Shown: positions 48,940 through 57,829 of the stretch, one piece after another
Layout: every line of letters starts with the position of its first letter
How positions within the stretch are numbered: position 1 is the stretch's first letter
Source: Acidisoma sp035492295
GTDB taxonomy: Bacteria > Pseudomonadota > Alphaproteobacteria > Acetobacterales > Acetobacteraceae
Reading direction: 5' to 3'
Assembly (NCBI RefSeq): GCF_035492295.1
Contig: NZ_DATJJK010000158.1
Coordinates: forward strand, 1 to 61,988
DNA length: 61,988 nt
Made by a program: the position numbers and the translations under genes
Notes under the pieces: generated by a model
Told to the model about the DNA's origin: nothing
Databases searched by the model: none
What the model saw: the letters and a program-made list of their open reading frames with translations, nothing else

Positions 48940-50171
48940 TACAGCAGCGCCAACTGTTGCCCGCGCGGCTGGACGAGTTTCACGAGATCGGCGCGATCGA
49001 CCATCCGCTGACCTGTCCATCCCTCCGCCAGCAGAAAGGCGCGGGCCTTGCGCAAGGGAATGCGCAGCCGTGCCAGGTCCTCCAGTCTCAGGCGCCGGTG
49101 CGGGCGGGACGCGATGATGGCGTCTACCGCTTTCACGCCCAGCCCGGGCACGCGCAGCAACATGGCGCGCTCGGCGCGGTTCACGTCCACCGGGAAATGC
49201 GCGCGGTGAGCCAATGCCCAGGCAAGCTTGGGATCGAGGGTCAGATCGAGCATACCGTCCGGCCGGGACGCGGTGACCTCGTCGACGGCAAACCCATAAT
49301 AGCGGTACAGCCAGTCGGCCTGGTACAGTCGGTGTTCGCGGGCGAGCGGCGGCCGCGCAGGTGGCAGGCGACTGGATGCGTCGGGGATCGGGCTGAAGGC
49401 CGAGTAATAGACGCGCTTCAAGCCGTAACTGCCATAAAGCCGGGCGGCCGAGGCAAGAATGCCGGCATCGTTCGTGCTGTCCGCCCCGATGATCATCTGC
49501 GTTGATTGGCCGCCGGGCGCAAAACGCTGCCGCCGCTTGGTCTGCAGGCTGGGTTCGGCCGCAGCCTCGATCCGCATCCGCACATCGCCCATGCTGCGCC
49601 GGATGCCCGCCGGTCGCTTTTCCGGCGCCAACGTGGCCAGAGAGGCATCGCTTGGCAGTTCGACATTGATGGACAGCCGATCGGCATAGAGACCGGCCTG
49701 CGCGATGAGCCCGGAGGACGCCTCAGGAATGGTTTTCAGGTGGATGTAGCCGCGGAAATTGTGCCGTTGCCGCAGGTCGCGCGCCACCTGCACAAGCTGT
49801 TCCATCGTGTGGTCGGCGGAGCGAATGATCCCTGAGGAGAGAAACAGCCCTTCGATGTAGTTCCGGCGGTAGAATTCCAGCGTCAGCCAGACGACCTCAT
49901 CTGGCGTGAAACGCGCACGCTCGACATTGCTCGAGGAGCGGTTGATGCAATAGGCGCAGTCATAGACGCAGAAATTCGTGAGCAGAATTTTGAGCAGCGA
50001 GATGCAGCGGCCGTCCGGCGCATAGGAATGGCAAATGCCGCTGCCTGTCGTGGAACCGAGGCCGCTCTTGCCCGCGGACTGGCGCCGCTCGGTTCCGCTC
50101 GAGGCGCAGGAGGCGTCATATTTGGCGGCGTCCGAGAGGATTGCCAGCCGTTCCTGAAGAGACCTGGGCAT
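48939..50171 (-). CDS. Radical SAM protein paired with UdgX, HhH tail
   Basis: The protein is about 410 aa. The radical SAM cluster motif is CVYDCAYC in ILLTNFCVYDCAYCINR. The N-terminus EERLAILSDAAKYDASCASSG-type block (here LQERLAILSDAAKYDASC) is characteristic of the DNA-repair-associated family. The C-terminus has a helix-hairpin-helix (LLRVPGLGVKAVDAIIASR) for nonspecific DNA binding. The substrate chemistry is unproven; a role in DNA modification or repair with UdgX is inferred. The ATG chosen matches the family start; a 17-codon extension upstream is possible and neither has a good ribosome site. Confidence 0.9.
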   Translation of the reverse strand: MPRSLQERLAILSDAAKYDASCASSGTERRQSAGKSGLGSTTGSGICHSYAPDGRCISLLKILLTNFCVYDCAYCINRSSSNVERARFTPDEVVWLTLEFYRRNYIEGLFLSSGIIRSADHTMEQLVQVARDLRQRHNFRGYIHLKTIPEASSGLIAQAGLYADRLSINVELPSDASLATLAPEKRPAGIRRSMGDVRMRIEAAAEPSLQTKRRQRFAPGGQSTQMIIGADSTNDAGILASAARLYGSYGLKRVYYSAFSPIPDASSRLPPARPPLAREHRLYQADWLYRYYGFAVDEVTASRPDGMLDLTLDPKLAWALAHRAHFPVDVNRAERAMLLRVPGLGVKAVDAIIASRPHRRLRLEDLARLRIPLRKARAFLLAEGWTGQRMVDRADLVKLVQPRGQQLALL

Positions 50172-50240
50172 CCACGTTCTATATTTGTTCACGCTCTGCA
50201 GCGCAAGCCCGGCGGGCAACACAGGCCAGTGAGGCCGCGG

Positions 50241-51173
50241 TTAAAACCGCCGGTTAATGGTGATGGTGATGCCGTGGGTGATCATGCGTTCCGAGGACTG
50301 GCCGTAGAGATCGCCCGTTGTCGTCACACCGGGATTGGTCGTGGTGTTGGTGAATGACGAAAAATAGCGACCGACTTGGGCGGCGGTCTCCGTGAAGCTG
50401 TAGGCGATGTCCAGGAACCAGTCATGGGTCAGGAAATAGGTGCCGCCCAGGGTGGCGCCCGCCCCCAGCACCCAGCCCGAACTCTGGAAATCCTGCGGCG
50501 CACCGGAGACGTTCACGGTCTGGCCATTGATATCGGCATAGCCGACCAGCCCGTTCAACTCGGTGGTGGCATGGGTCATGGTGCCGCCGAGGCCGAGATA
50601 GACGAAGCCCTGGCCGAGATCGTGGCCGATGAAGGGCATGGCGCCAAAGCGGCTGTCTGCCCGAACCCGGTAGCTTTGCACCACCGCCGTGCCGGTGAAG
50701 GGTTGATAACTCTGCGTCGACGCATAGGCGATGATGCCGGCTTGCGGAATGTCGACGTTTTGCACCGTCTCTTCCGCCAGCAGATCGGCGTAGGACACGC
50801 GCATTCCCCAGAGCCAGGGGCTGGTCCCGAAATGCCGGTAGTAGCCAAGGCGGATTTCGGGGGCCGTGGTCACTGGGATTGCAGGGTCAACCGAGCCCGG
50901 TCCCCAGGCGCTGCCAACCGAGACCAGCGCGTCAGCAGCGTAATTGCGCGAGGTGCCGACGGCATAAAGACTCTGATGCCCGAAATCGACCCCCTGGATG
51001 CCGAGGCCGACCCCGCCGAAGAAAGCGCTGCGTGGTGCAGCGGCCGGCGCGATCCAGCCCTGGGCGAGGCCGGGCTGGGCCAGGGCAAGGAGCGCCAGGA
51101 TCAGCAGGCCAGGCCCTGCCGCACATCGGACGAGAAACGGCGGCGCGCAGTGCAACGTCCCAGGAATGGCCAT
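50241..51173 (-). CDS. Outer-membrane beta-barrel protein (OmpW-like size)
   Basis: The protein is 310 aa. A long signal peptide (LLILALLALAQPGLAQG) leads to a barrel with about 10-12 amphipathic strands (EIRLGYYRHFG, FVYLGLGGTMTHA, WVLGAGATLGGTYFL, WFLDIAYSFTE) and a C-terminal Phe after INRR. This fits a small outer-membrane barrel; the ligand is unknown. GGAAG lies 5 nt before the ATG used; another ATG four codons upstream is possible. The upstream AT-rich spacer has three AAAGAT repeats. Confidence 0.8.
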   Translation of the reverse strand: MAIPGTLHCAPPFLVRCAAGPGLLILALLALAQPGLAQGWIAPAAAPRSAFFGGVGLGIQGVDFGHQSLYAVGTSRNYAADALVSVGSAWGPGSVDPAIPVTTAPEIRLGYYRHFGTSPWLWGMRVSYADLLAEETVQNVDIPQAGIIAYASTQSYQPFTGTAVVQSYRVRADSRFGAMPFIGHDLGQGFVYLGLGGTMTHATTELNGLVGYADINGQTVNVSGAPQDFQSSGWVLGAGATLGGTYFLTHDWFLDIAYSFTETAAQVGRYFSSFTNTTTNPGVTTTGDLYGQSSERMITHGITITINRRF

Positions 51174-51214
51174 GATCGCTTCCATTCAGATTCGCAAGAT
51201 GCGTTTCTGCAATG

Positions 51215-51255
51215 AAAGATAGATCTTAAAGATGATTCTTCAACAAAGATATTTC
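51215..51255. repeat. Three AAAGAT direct repeats upstream of the barrel gene
   Basis: AAAGATAGATC, AAAGATGATTC and AAAGATATTTC start at 51215, 51228 and 51245 in the most AT-rich stretch nearby. They lie in the promoter region of the outer-membrane barrel gene and may be regulator half-sites. The element is weak on its own. Confidence 0.4.
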
Positions 51256-51280
51256 AAATAAATGCTTAACAGCTTCTCGA

Positions 51281-51886
51281 TCATTGCGGTGGAGTAATTC
51301 CTTGCTCGCCATAAAGGATGCGCGCGGCATGGCCAGGCGCGCCCTTGGCTGGAAGGATCAGGACCTTCACGCCAGGATGCAAGGCGCGCAGCGTGCCGGG
51401 TTCCACCGTCACGATCGGCACGCCGTGCGGCACCCGGATCTTCTGTTCCCCGCCGTCATAGGTCACGGTCATCACTTCGCCATCGGCGTGGCTGAGGTGC
51501 CCCACGGTGCCGTTGGTCATGGAACTATGCGGCAGCAAGTCCCAGGCATAATGGCCTTCGCCCGCGCCCTGCATGGAAGGCGGGAAGACAGTCACCTCGA
51601 GCGCCCGCAACGTGCCACCCCCGGCCGGCACCGTGGCGCAGCCGATATAGCTGCCCGGCTGGATCGCGGTGAGGGCGACCGGCTTTTCGCCCACGTAATG
51701 GGTGGCGTCGTCGAGGATGAACGAGACAGCCTCTCCCGTGCGGTCGTTCACCGTGATCTGGTGCGGCGAGATGGCGAGAATGCTGCCGCGGATGCGGCTT
51801 TCGGTTTGACCTGCGCAAACGGCCTGCGCCGCCGCGATACAGAAGCTCAAGGCAAGGCCGAACTGGGCGAGGGACGAATGGCGCAT
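51281..51886 (-). CDS. Small periplasmic protein, DUF5666-like
   Basis: The protein is 201 aa. A signal peptide ending AVCAGQ is followed by one or two small beta-barrels: SRIRGSILAISPHQITVNDRTG, then GSYIGCATVPAGGGTLRALEVTVF and KIRVPHGVPIVTVEPGTL. The OB-like repeat pattern resembles DUF5666 proteins. Homologues have been misnamed metal ABC transporter permease; there is no membrane segment beyond the signal. Function unknown. The start follows GAGGA at about 11 nt. Confidence 0.6.
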   Translation of the reverse strand: MRHSSLAQFGLALSFCIAAAQAVCAGQTESRIRGSILAISPHQITVNDRTGEAVSFILDDATHYVGEKPVALTAIQPGSYIGCATVPAGGGTLRALEVTVFPPSMQGAGEGHYAWDLLPHSSMTNGTVGHLSHADGEVMTVTYDGGEQKIRVPHGVPIVTVEPGTLRALHPGVKVLILPAKGAPGHAARILYGEQGITPPQ

Positions 51887-52016
51887 GGCAGGGGAAGTCC
51901 TCGGCAGAGGGGTTGCAGGGCCGGTCTCTCCCCGGATGCGACGCGTCCGGGGCACGTCTCTTCGCCTGTGGGCGCCTACCCGGCGGCAAGCGGCCCTATC
52001 GCCCTCAGCCCCCCTT

Positions 52017-52808
52017 TCAGCCGCGGCGGCGGGCCTCCATCCTAACCCGCGCGGCACGCCCGAACTCGCGGAAGATCGCGGTCGAAAGTGTATCCTCGCC
52101 GAAGCGCCACTCGGGATGCCACTGAATTGCAGTGGTGAAGGCCCGCGCTTCCGGATGGCGGAAGGCTTCCACCACGCCGTCCGGCGCCCGGGCTTCCACG
52201 ACCAGGCCGGGGGCCAGCCGGTCCACGCCCTGCTCATGCAGGGAATTCACACGCCACCGGCTCTCGCCGCCGACCCAATCCGAGAAGAGGCCGCCCGGCT
52301 CCAGCGCCACGTCATGCACCGGCGCATATTGCTCGGCGACCGGCAGCGTCTTGTCGTAGCGATGGTCGAGCGGGCTGGTCGCCACCTCATGCAGCTTCGG
52401 ATGCAGCGTGCCGCCGAAGGCGACGTTCATCTCCTGGCAACCGCGGCAAACGCCGAGCATCGGCACCCCGGCGGCGAAAGCCGCGCGGATGAGGCCGATG
52501 GACAGCGCGTCCCGGTTCGGGTCGGCCGGTAGAACCTGGTCTTCGGGCGGGCGACCATAGAGCGGCGGCGCGACGTTGGAAGGGCTGCCGGGCAGGAAGA
52601 TACCGTCCACGAGGTCAAGGATCTCGGCGAAGTCGATCGGCCGGGGGGCGGGTGTGCCGTCGATGTTGGAAAGCCGGCCGGGCAGCAGGATGGGCTGCGC
52701 ATCGGCGCCCACCGCCACGGCATAGATGTATTTCTCGACGACGAGATGAGCAACATGGCCGGACACCGCCGTCACGTCGCAGACAAAACCAATAACCGGC
52801 CTAGCCAT
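52017..52808 (-). CDS. puuD: Gamma-glutamyl-gamma-aminobutyrate hydrolase (PuuD-like)
   Basis: This is a class I glutamine amidotransferase-like hydrolase of 263 aa. Nucleophile Cys in MLGVCRGCQEMNVAFGG, His in IQWHPEW, followed by the Glu/Asp side. The insert RYDKTLPVAEQYAPVHDV is typical of PuuD. It cleaves gamma-Glu-GABA to glutamate and GABA, the last step of the Puu polyamine route. It is encoded 92 bp downstream of the GntR gene on the same strand, and opposite the puuA/puuB/spuC-like operon. The context makes the assignment strong. Confidence 0.9.
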   Translation of the reverse strand: MARPVIGFVCDVTAVSGHVAHLVVEKYIYAVAVGADAQPILLPGRLSNIDGTPAPRPIDFAEILDLVDGIFLPGSPSNVAPPLYGRPPEDQVLPADPNRDALSIGLIRAAFAAGVPMLGVCRGCQEMNVAFGGTLHPKLHEVATSPLDHRYDKTLPVAEQYAPVHDVALEPGGLFSDWVGGESRWRVNSLHEQGVDRLAPGLVVEARAPDGVVEAFRHPEARAFTTAIQWHPEWRFGEDTLSTAIFREFGRAARVRMEARRRG

Positions 52809-52900
52809 GAAAGAGCATCCTTCGCGAAGTCCTGACGATCAATTAGGCGGCAGCGCGGCGGCTGCCCAGACGAGCGATTTGCAATCCAGCCGCGAGCCCA

Positions 52901-53587
52901 TCAGGCCGCAAGCCGGCCGGAATGGGCGAGATGGCCGATGCCGGTACGGATATCCTCGGCGATCGCCAGACGCAGGGCCGCCACGTCGCCCGTCTCGATC
53001 GCGACCAGCGCGTCCAGGTGATAGTCGTGCCCGACCGCCTGAACCGGCATGTCCTCCAGCGCCGCGCGCATGAAGGGCCCCGTCTGCAGCCACACGCTCT
53101 CGATCAGCGGCAGTAGCACGCTGTCGCCCCTGGCGCCGTACATCGTGAGGTGGAACCGCATGTTTTGCTCCACCACCGTCTCGGCTGCGCCGGCCACGAC
53201 GGCGGCATCGACGAGGGCGTTGATGGCGCGCAGGTCGGCCAGCCGCGCACCGTCGATCAGCGGCAGGGCGCGGGCGGCGGCTTCGGTCTCCAGCGCGGTG
53301 CGCGCCGCGAGCAGCTCGTCGAACCGCTCGGCCGTCATCACCGGCACGCGCACGCGGCGGTTGTCGAGCAAGGCGAGCGCTCGTTCGGCGACCAGCCGGC
53401 GCAGCGCCTCGCGCACCGGCATGGCACTCACCCCCATGGTCTCGGCGAGGCCGCGGATCGTCACCGCCTGGCCGGGCGGAAAGCGGCCGGACATGATGGC
53501 CTGACGCAGCGAGTGGAAGACCCATTGATGGATCGGTTCGCCGCCTTCGCGCGCGGGCATGGCCAGAGAAAATGGGTCGTCAGGCAT
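52901..53587 (-). CDS. GntR-family (FCD/FadR type) regulator of the polyamine cluster
   Basis: The N-terminal winged helix is QWVFHSLRQAIMSGRFPPGQ, then MGVSAMPVREALRRLVAE. The C-terminal FCD all-helical domain includes FHLTMYGA and VGHDYHLDALVAIETGD with the metal-site histidines. GAGG lies 5 nt before the ATG used; an in-frame ATG six codons earlier is less likely. It faces the puuA-like gene across about 136 bp carrying a perfect 16-bp palindrome, so it probably represses that operon and itself in response to a polyamine intermediate. Confidence 0.9.
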   Translation of the reverse strand: MPDDPFSLAMPAREGGEPIHQWVFHSLRQAIMSGRFPPGQAVTIRGLAETMGVSAMPVREALRRLVAERALALLDNRRVRVPVMTAERFDELLAARTALETEAAARALPLIDGARLADLRAINALVDAAVVAGAAETVVEQNMRFHLTMYGARGDSVLLPLIESVWLQTGPFMRAALEDMPVQAVGHDYHLDALVAIETGDVAALRLAIAEDIRTGIGHLAHSGRLAA

Positions 53588-53672
53588 TTCCGCCTCATTG
53601 CACATCGGGCACGCCTTCTGGCGCCCTTTGCCCGCGGGCGCCAGTGCGGATTTATTGCATAAGGCGCTTGCC

Positions 53673-53688
53673 TAATGTGATCACATTA
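53673..53688. promoter_or_regulatory. Perfect 16-bp palindrome, probable GntR operator
   Basis: TAATGTGATCACATTA is fully self-complementary. It lies between the divergent GntR regulator and the puuA-like gene, 35 bp before the latter's start, where it would cover the promoter. Size and AT-flanked core fit FCD-type GntR operators. Confidence 0.75.
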
Positions 53689-53723
53689 TGCCGTAATGCA
53701 AGCATCAAAAATCGGAGACAATC

Positions 53724-55088
53724 ATGACGGTGCTTCCGCGCGTCGCGGTCGGTGGAAAGTCGAAGAAGTCCGAGGGCGGCGCCATCGTCGAAGCCTTCGT
53801 CGTCGATGGCAACGGCGTGCCGCGCGGAAAATGGGTTCCGGCCGAAAAGCTTTCGGACGTCAGTGACAAGGGCGTGCTCATGCCGCGCTCCGTCTTCGCG
53901 CAGGACATCTGGGGGCGGGACGCGGACGAGGCCGGCCTCGCCCACGGCACCGGCGATCCGGACGGGCTGTGCAAGCCAGTCGAGGGCTCCGTGCTGCCCA
54001 TCTCCTGGCTCTCCCGCCGGGCCACGCAGGTCATGCTGCGGATGGTGGATGCCGATGGCGCGCCCTTTTTCGCCGATCCGCGGACGGTGCTGGAAAATGT
54101 GCTTGCCCGCTTCGAGAAGGCGGGCCTCACGCCCGTCGTCGCGACCGAGCTGGAATTCTACTTCATCCAGCCGGTGGAGATGGCCGGCGAGCGGCCGCGC
54201 CCCTACGGCGCCGATGCCGAAGGCTTCAAGGGCTGGCAGCAGAACGTCCTCGCGATCGATGAGCTGCATGCCTATGACGTGATCTTCGCCGATATCGCGC
54301 GCTATGCGGCGGAGCAGGGCATCCCGCTTGACGGCATGGTGCGAGAGAATGGGCCCGACCAATACGAGCTCAACGTCACCCATACCGATGACGTCGTCCG
54401 CGCCGCCGACTGGACCATCATGATGAAGCGCATCGTGAAGGGTGCTGCCCGCCGCCACGGCATGGACGCGACCTTTATGGCCAAGCCCTATGGCGGGCTC
54501 GCGGGCTGCGGCATGCATACCCATCTCAGCCTGCTCGACCGTGCCGGCGCCAATATCTTCGTCGCGGAAGGCCATGAGCCGGGCGGCAAGCTGCGCCAGG
54601 TGGTGGGCGGCATGCTGGAGACGATGAAGGACAGCATGTTGATCCTCGCCCCGCATGCCAATTCCTATCGCCGGCTGACGCCCGCCAGCCACGCGCCGAC
54701 GCGCCTGACCTGGGGCATCGACAATCGCACGGCCGCCATCCGGGTGATCGAGCAGGGCCCGGCGACCCGGATCGAGCATCGCGTGGCCGGAACCGACACC
54801 AATCCCTATCTGACCCTGGCGGTCATCCTCTCGGCCGCGCTGCATGGGCTTGAGCACGCCTCCGTCCCGCCCGAGCCCTTCGCGGGCGAGCACAGCGAGT
54901 CAGGTGCCGAAGGCCTGCCCACGACTTGGGACGAGGCGCTCGGCCGTTTCGAGAGTTCGGACTTCATCGGGCGCGCGCTCGGAGAGCGTTACCGCCACAT
55001 CTACGCCTCCGTGAAGCGCCAGGAAATCGAGGAATTCCGTGCCCATGTCACGGAATTCGAATATGACGCCTATCTGAGGAACGCTTGA
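53724..55088 (+). CDS. puuA: Glutamine synthetase-like gamma-glutamylpolyamine synthetase (PuuA-like)
   Basis: The protein is 454 aa of the glutamine synthetase fold. Blocks: ATELEFYFIQP (metal Glu pair), NGPDQYELNVTHTD, GGLAGCGMHTHLSL with catalytic His, NSYRRLTPASHAPTRLTWGIDNRTAAIRV and EHRVAGTDTNPYLTL. The missing adenylylation loop and the cluster context favour PuuA (ATP + glutamate + putrescine to gamma-glutamylputrescine) over assimilation GS. GGAGA precedes the ATG. Its stop overlaps the next ATG by one base. Confidence 0.9.
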   Translation: MTVLPRVAVGGKSKKSEGGAIVEAFVVDGNGVPRGKWVPAEKLSDVSDKGVLMPRSVFAQDIWGRDADEAGLAHGTGDPDGLCKPVEGSVLPISWLSRRATQVMLRMVDADGAPFFADPRTVLENVLARFEKAGLTPVVATELEFYFIQPVEMAGERPRPYGADAEGFKGWQQNVLAIDELHAYDVIFADIARYAAEQGIPLDGMVRENGPDQYELNVTHTDDVVRAADWTIMMKRIVKGAARRHGMDATFMAKPYGGLAGCGMHTHLSLLDRAGANIFVAEGHEPGGKLRQVVGGMLETMKDSMLILAPHANSYRRLTPASHAPTRLTWGIDNRTAAIRVIEQGPATRIEHRVAGTDTNPYLTLAVILSAALHGLEHASVPPEPFAGEHSESGAEGLPTTWDEALGRFESSDFIGRALGERYRHIYASVKRQEIEEFRAHVTEFEYDAYLRNA

Positions 55089-56371
55089 TGCAGGCGGCCC
55101 ACACGCCCTCCTATTACGCGGCGACTGCGCATCCGCAGCCGGAGCGTCCCGCCCTGGTGGGGGACGTGAGCGCCGATGTCTGCATCATCGGCGCGGGCTT
55201 TTCCGGCATCTCGGCAGCACTCACGCTGGCCGAGGCCGGGTTCCGGCCCGTCGTGCTGGAAGCGAAACGCATCGGCTGGGGTGCCTCGGGCCGCAATGGC
55301 GGCCAGATCGTCAACGGCTATAGTCGCGATCTCGGCGTCATCCGCGCGCGCTATGGCGAGGATGCGGCACGCGCCCTGGGGGCCATGTCCCTCGAAGGCG
55401 GGGACATCATCCGGGACCGCATCGCCCAATACGACATCGACTGCGACTATGTGCCAGGCGGCTTCCTCGCCGCCTTCTCGGCACGCCAGATGCGCGAGCT
55501 CGACCACATGAAAAAGATCTGGGAAGGCTACGGCCACCACGAACTCGAAATGGTGGACAGCGCAATGCTGCCGGAGGTCGTTTCGAGCGAGCTTTATGTC
55601 GGCGGCCAGATCGATCATCGCGGCGGCCATATCCATCCGCTCAACCTCGTGCTGGGCGAGGCCCGCGCGGCCGAAGCCCAGGGTGCTACGATCCACGAGG
55701 ACAGCCCGGTGACGGGGATCGATGATCAGGGCGCGTCCGTGCTCGTGAAGACGGTCGCCGGCTCCGTCCGCGCCGGCACCGTGCTGGTCTGCGGCAATGC
55801 CTATCTGGGCGACGCGGTGCCCAACCTCACCAACAAGATCATGCCGGTCTCGACCCAGGTGCTGACCACGGAACCCCTTGATCCCTCGCTGCTGGACCGG
55901 CTTCTGCCGCGCAATTACTGCGTCGAAGACTGCAACTACGTGCTCGATTACTATCGCCGCACGGCGGATGATCGTCTGCTTTTCGGTGGCGGCATTGTCT
56001 ATGGCGGCACCGACCCCGCGAGCATCGAGGGCAAGATCCGCCCGCATCTGGAAAGGACCTTTCCGGAGTTGAAGGGTGTGGCTGTGGACTTCGCCTGGAG
56101 CGGCAATTTCGCGTTGACGATGACGCGCGTGCCCCATGTCGGCCGGCTGTCGAAGAACGTGCTTTTCAGCCATGGCGACAGCGGCCACGGTGTCACCACA
56201 ACGCATCTTCTCGGCCGCCTGCTGGGAGAAGCGGTGCAGGGGAGGATGGAGCGTTTCGACGCCTTCGCGCGCCTGCCCTATCACCCCTTTCCGGGCGGCC
56301 GAGCCTTGCGCGTGCCGCTGACGGTGCTCGGCGCCTGGTGGTACGGATTGCGCGATAAGTTGGGCGTGTAG
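55088..56371 (+). CDS. puuB: FAD-dependent gamma-glutamylputrescine oxidase (PuuB-like)
   Basis: The protein is 427 aa of the DAO family. The dinucleotide-binding motif is DVCIIGAGFSGISAALTLAE, then WGASGRNGGQIVNGYS as in PuuB/OrdL-type oxidases; FSHGDSGHGVTTTHLLG closes the FAD site. It should oxidise gamma-glutamylputrescine to the aminobutyraldehyde with release of ammonia and hydrogen peroxide. It is translationally coupled to puuA by a one-base overlap. Confidence 0.9.
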   Translation: MQAAHTPSYYAATAHPQPERPALVGDVSADVCIIGAGFSGISAALTLAEAGFRPVVLEAKRIGWGASGRNGGQIVNGYSRDLGVIRARYGEDAARALGAMSLEGGDIIRDRIAQYDIDCDYVPGGFLAAFSARQMRELDHMKKIWEGYGHHELEMVDSAMLPEVVSSELYVGGQIDHRGGHIHPLNLVLGEARAAEAQGATIHEDSPVTGIDDQGASVLVKTVAGSVRAGTVLVCGNAYLGDAVPNLTNKIMPVSTQVLTTEPLDPSLLDRLLPRNYCVEDCNYVLDYYRRTADDRLLFGGGIVYGGTDPASIEGKIRPHLERTFPELKGVAVDFAWSGNFALTMTRVPHVGRLSKNVLFSHGDSGHGVTTTHLLGRLLGEAVQGRMERFDAFARLPYHPFPGGRALRVPLTVLGAWWYGLRDKLGV

Positions 56372-56391
56372 ATTTACGGGAGAGAAATGCC

Positions 56392-57762
56392 ATGCTGGAT
56401 ATTCCGAACGACATCGACCATCTGCGCGCCGCCGACAATGCGCATCATCTGCATCCCTTCACCGATCACAAGGCGCTGCGCGAGGGGCGCGTACGCGTCA
56501 TCACCCGCGCCGAGGGCGTCTGGATCACTGATGGGGACGGGCACCGCCTGCTGGACGGCATGGCCGGTCTCTGGTGCGTCAATGTCGGCTACAGCCAGCC
56601 CTCCATCGTCGAAGCCGCCAGCCGCCAGATGGCCCAGCTTCCGTACTACAACTGCTTCTTCAGCAGCACGACACCGGCCGCTGCCGCCCTGTCCGAGCGT
56701 CTGACGGGCCTGGCTCCTGCCGGGCTGAACCATGTCTTCTACGCCTCCTCGGGCTCTGAAGCGGTGGATAGCGCGCTGCGCATCGCGCGGCAGTTCTGGA
56801 AAATCCAGGGCCGCCCGGAAAAGCGCATCATCGTCGCCCGCGAATATGGCTATCACGGCTCGACCATCGCTGGCGCCTCGGTGGGCGGCATGAAGGACAT
56901 GCACCGCCAGGGCGGCGACATGCCGGACTTCGCCCAGGTCATGACGCCCTATACCTGGCGCGATGCCGGTGACCTGTCACCCGAGGAATTCGGGCTCAAG
57001 GCGGCGCAGAGCCTGGAAACTTATATCGAGGAGGTCGGCGCTGACCGCGTCGCGGCCTTCATCGGCGAGCCCATTCAGGGTGCAGGTGGCGTCATCATCC
57101 CGCCTGACAGCTACTGGCCGGAAATCCAGCGGATCTGCCGCAAGCATGACATCCTGCTGATCGCCGACGAGGTGATCTGCGGGTTCGGCCGCACCGGCGC
57201 GATGTTCGGCTCCTTCGCCTATGGCATCGAACCCGATCTGATGACGACAGCCAAGGGCATCACCTCAGGCTATGTGCCGCTTTCCGCGATCTTCGTGGGG
57301 GATCGGGTGGCCGATGTCTTCATCGAACAGGGCGGCGAATTCTACCACGGCTTCACCTATTCCGGGCATCCGGTCGCCTGCGCAGCCGCGCTCGCCAATC
57401 TCGACATCATCGAGGGCCGGAACCTGGTCGGGGCGGCAGCCACCCAAGGGGCGAGGCTGCTGTCGGGGCTGCGCTCGGCGCTGGGCGACCATCCGCTGGT
57501 GAGCGAAATCCGGGGCAGGGGGCTGATGGTCGCGCTGGAATTGGCCGAGGACCGCGCCGGCCACAAGGCCTATCCGTCATCGCGGAAGGTCGGGCCGACC
57601 TGCCGCGATTTCGCAACCGCCGCAGGTCTCGTCATGCGCGCCTGCCGGGACACCATGGTGCTTGCCCCGCCGCTGGTCATTTCGGACGAGGAAGTGGGGC
57701 TGGTGGTGGAACGCGCGGCCCGCGCCGTGGACCAGACCTGGGAGTGGCTAAAGACCAACTGA
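56392..57762 (+). CDS. spuC: Class III aminotransferase, putrescine-pyruvate type
   Basis: This is a PLP enzyme of 456 aa. YASSGSEAVDSALRIAR binds the cofactor phosphate, GEPIQGAGGVIIPP and LLIADEVICGFGRTG supply Asp259, and the Schiff-base Lys is Lys288 (TTAKGITSGYVPL). N-terminus HHLHPFTDHKALREG fits SpuC/omega-aminotransferases. GGGAG lies 9 nt upstream. Its presence suggests a transamination route for putrescine or the amino-aldehyde in parallel with PuuB. Alternative: beta-alanine or taurine pyruvate aminotransferase. Confidence 0.9.
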   Translation: MLDIPNDIDHLRAADNAHHLHPFTDHKALREGRVRVITRAEGVWITDGDGHRLLDGMAGLWCVNVGYSQPSIVEAASRQMAQLPYYNCFFSSTTPAAAALSERLTGLAPAGLNHVFYASSGSEAVDSALRIARQFWKIQGRPEKRIIVAREYGYHGSTIAGASVGGMKDMHRQGGDMPDFAQVMTPYTWRDAGDLSPEEFGLKAAQSLETYIEEVGADRVAAFIGEPIQGAGGVIIPPDSYWPEIQRICRKHDILLIADEVICGFGRTGAMFGSFAYGIEPDLMTTAKGITSGYVPLSAIFVGDRVADVFIEQGGEFYHGFTYSGHPVACAAALANLDIIEGRNLVGAAATQGARLLSGLRSALGDHPLVSEIRGRGLMVALELAEDRAGHKAYPSSRKVGPTCRDFATAAGLVMRACRDTMVLAPPLVISDEEVGLVVERAARAVDQTWEWLKTN

Positions 57763-57771
57763 GCGAGAGGC

Positions 57772-57795
57772 CTTCTTTTTTTGCAGAAAAAGAAG
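57772..57795. terminator. AT-rich hairpin after the aminotransferase gene
   Basis: CTTCTTTTT and AAAAAGAAG pair (9 bp) around a 6-nt loop just after the spuC-like stop. It is AT-rich and lacks a GC stem, so it is a weak candidate terminator or attenuator in front of the exporter gene. Confidence 0.35.
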
Positions 57796-57829
57796 CAAAA
57801 AGACTCTCTTCAATCAGGGGGCGGCGGCG

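Noticed and set aside
53652..56284. Two long minus-strand ORFs opposite puuA- and puuB-like genes
   Set aside because: Antisense shadows of conserved enzymes.
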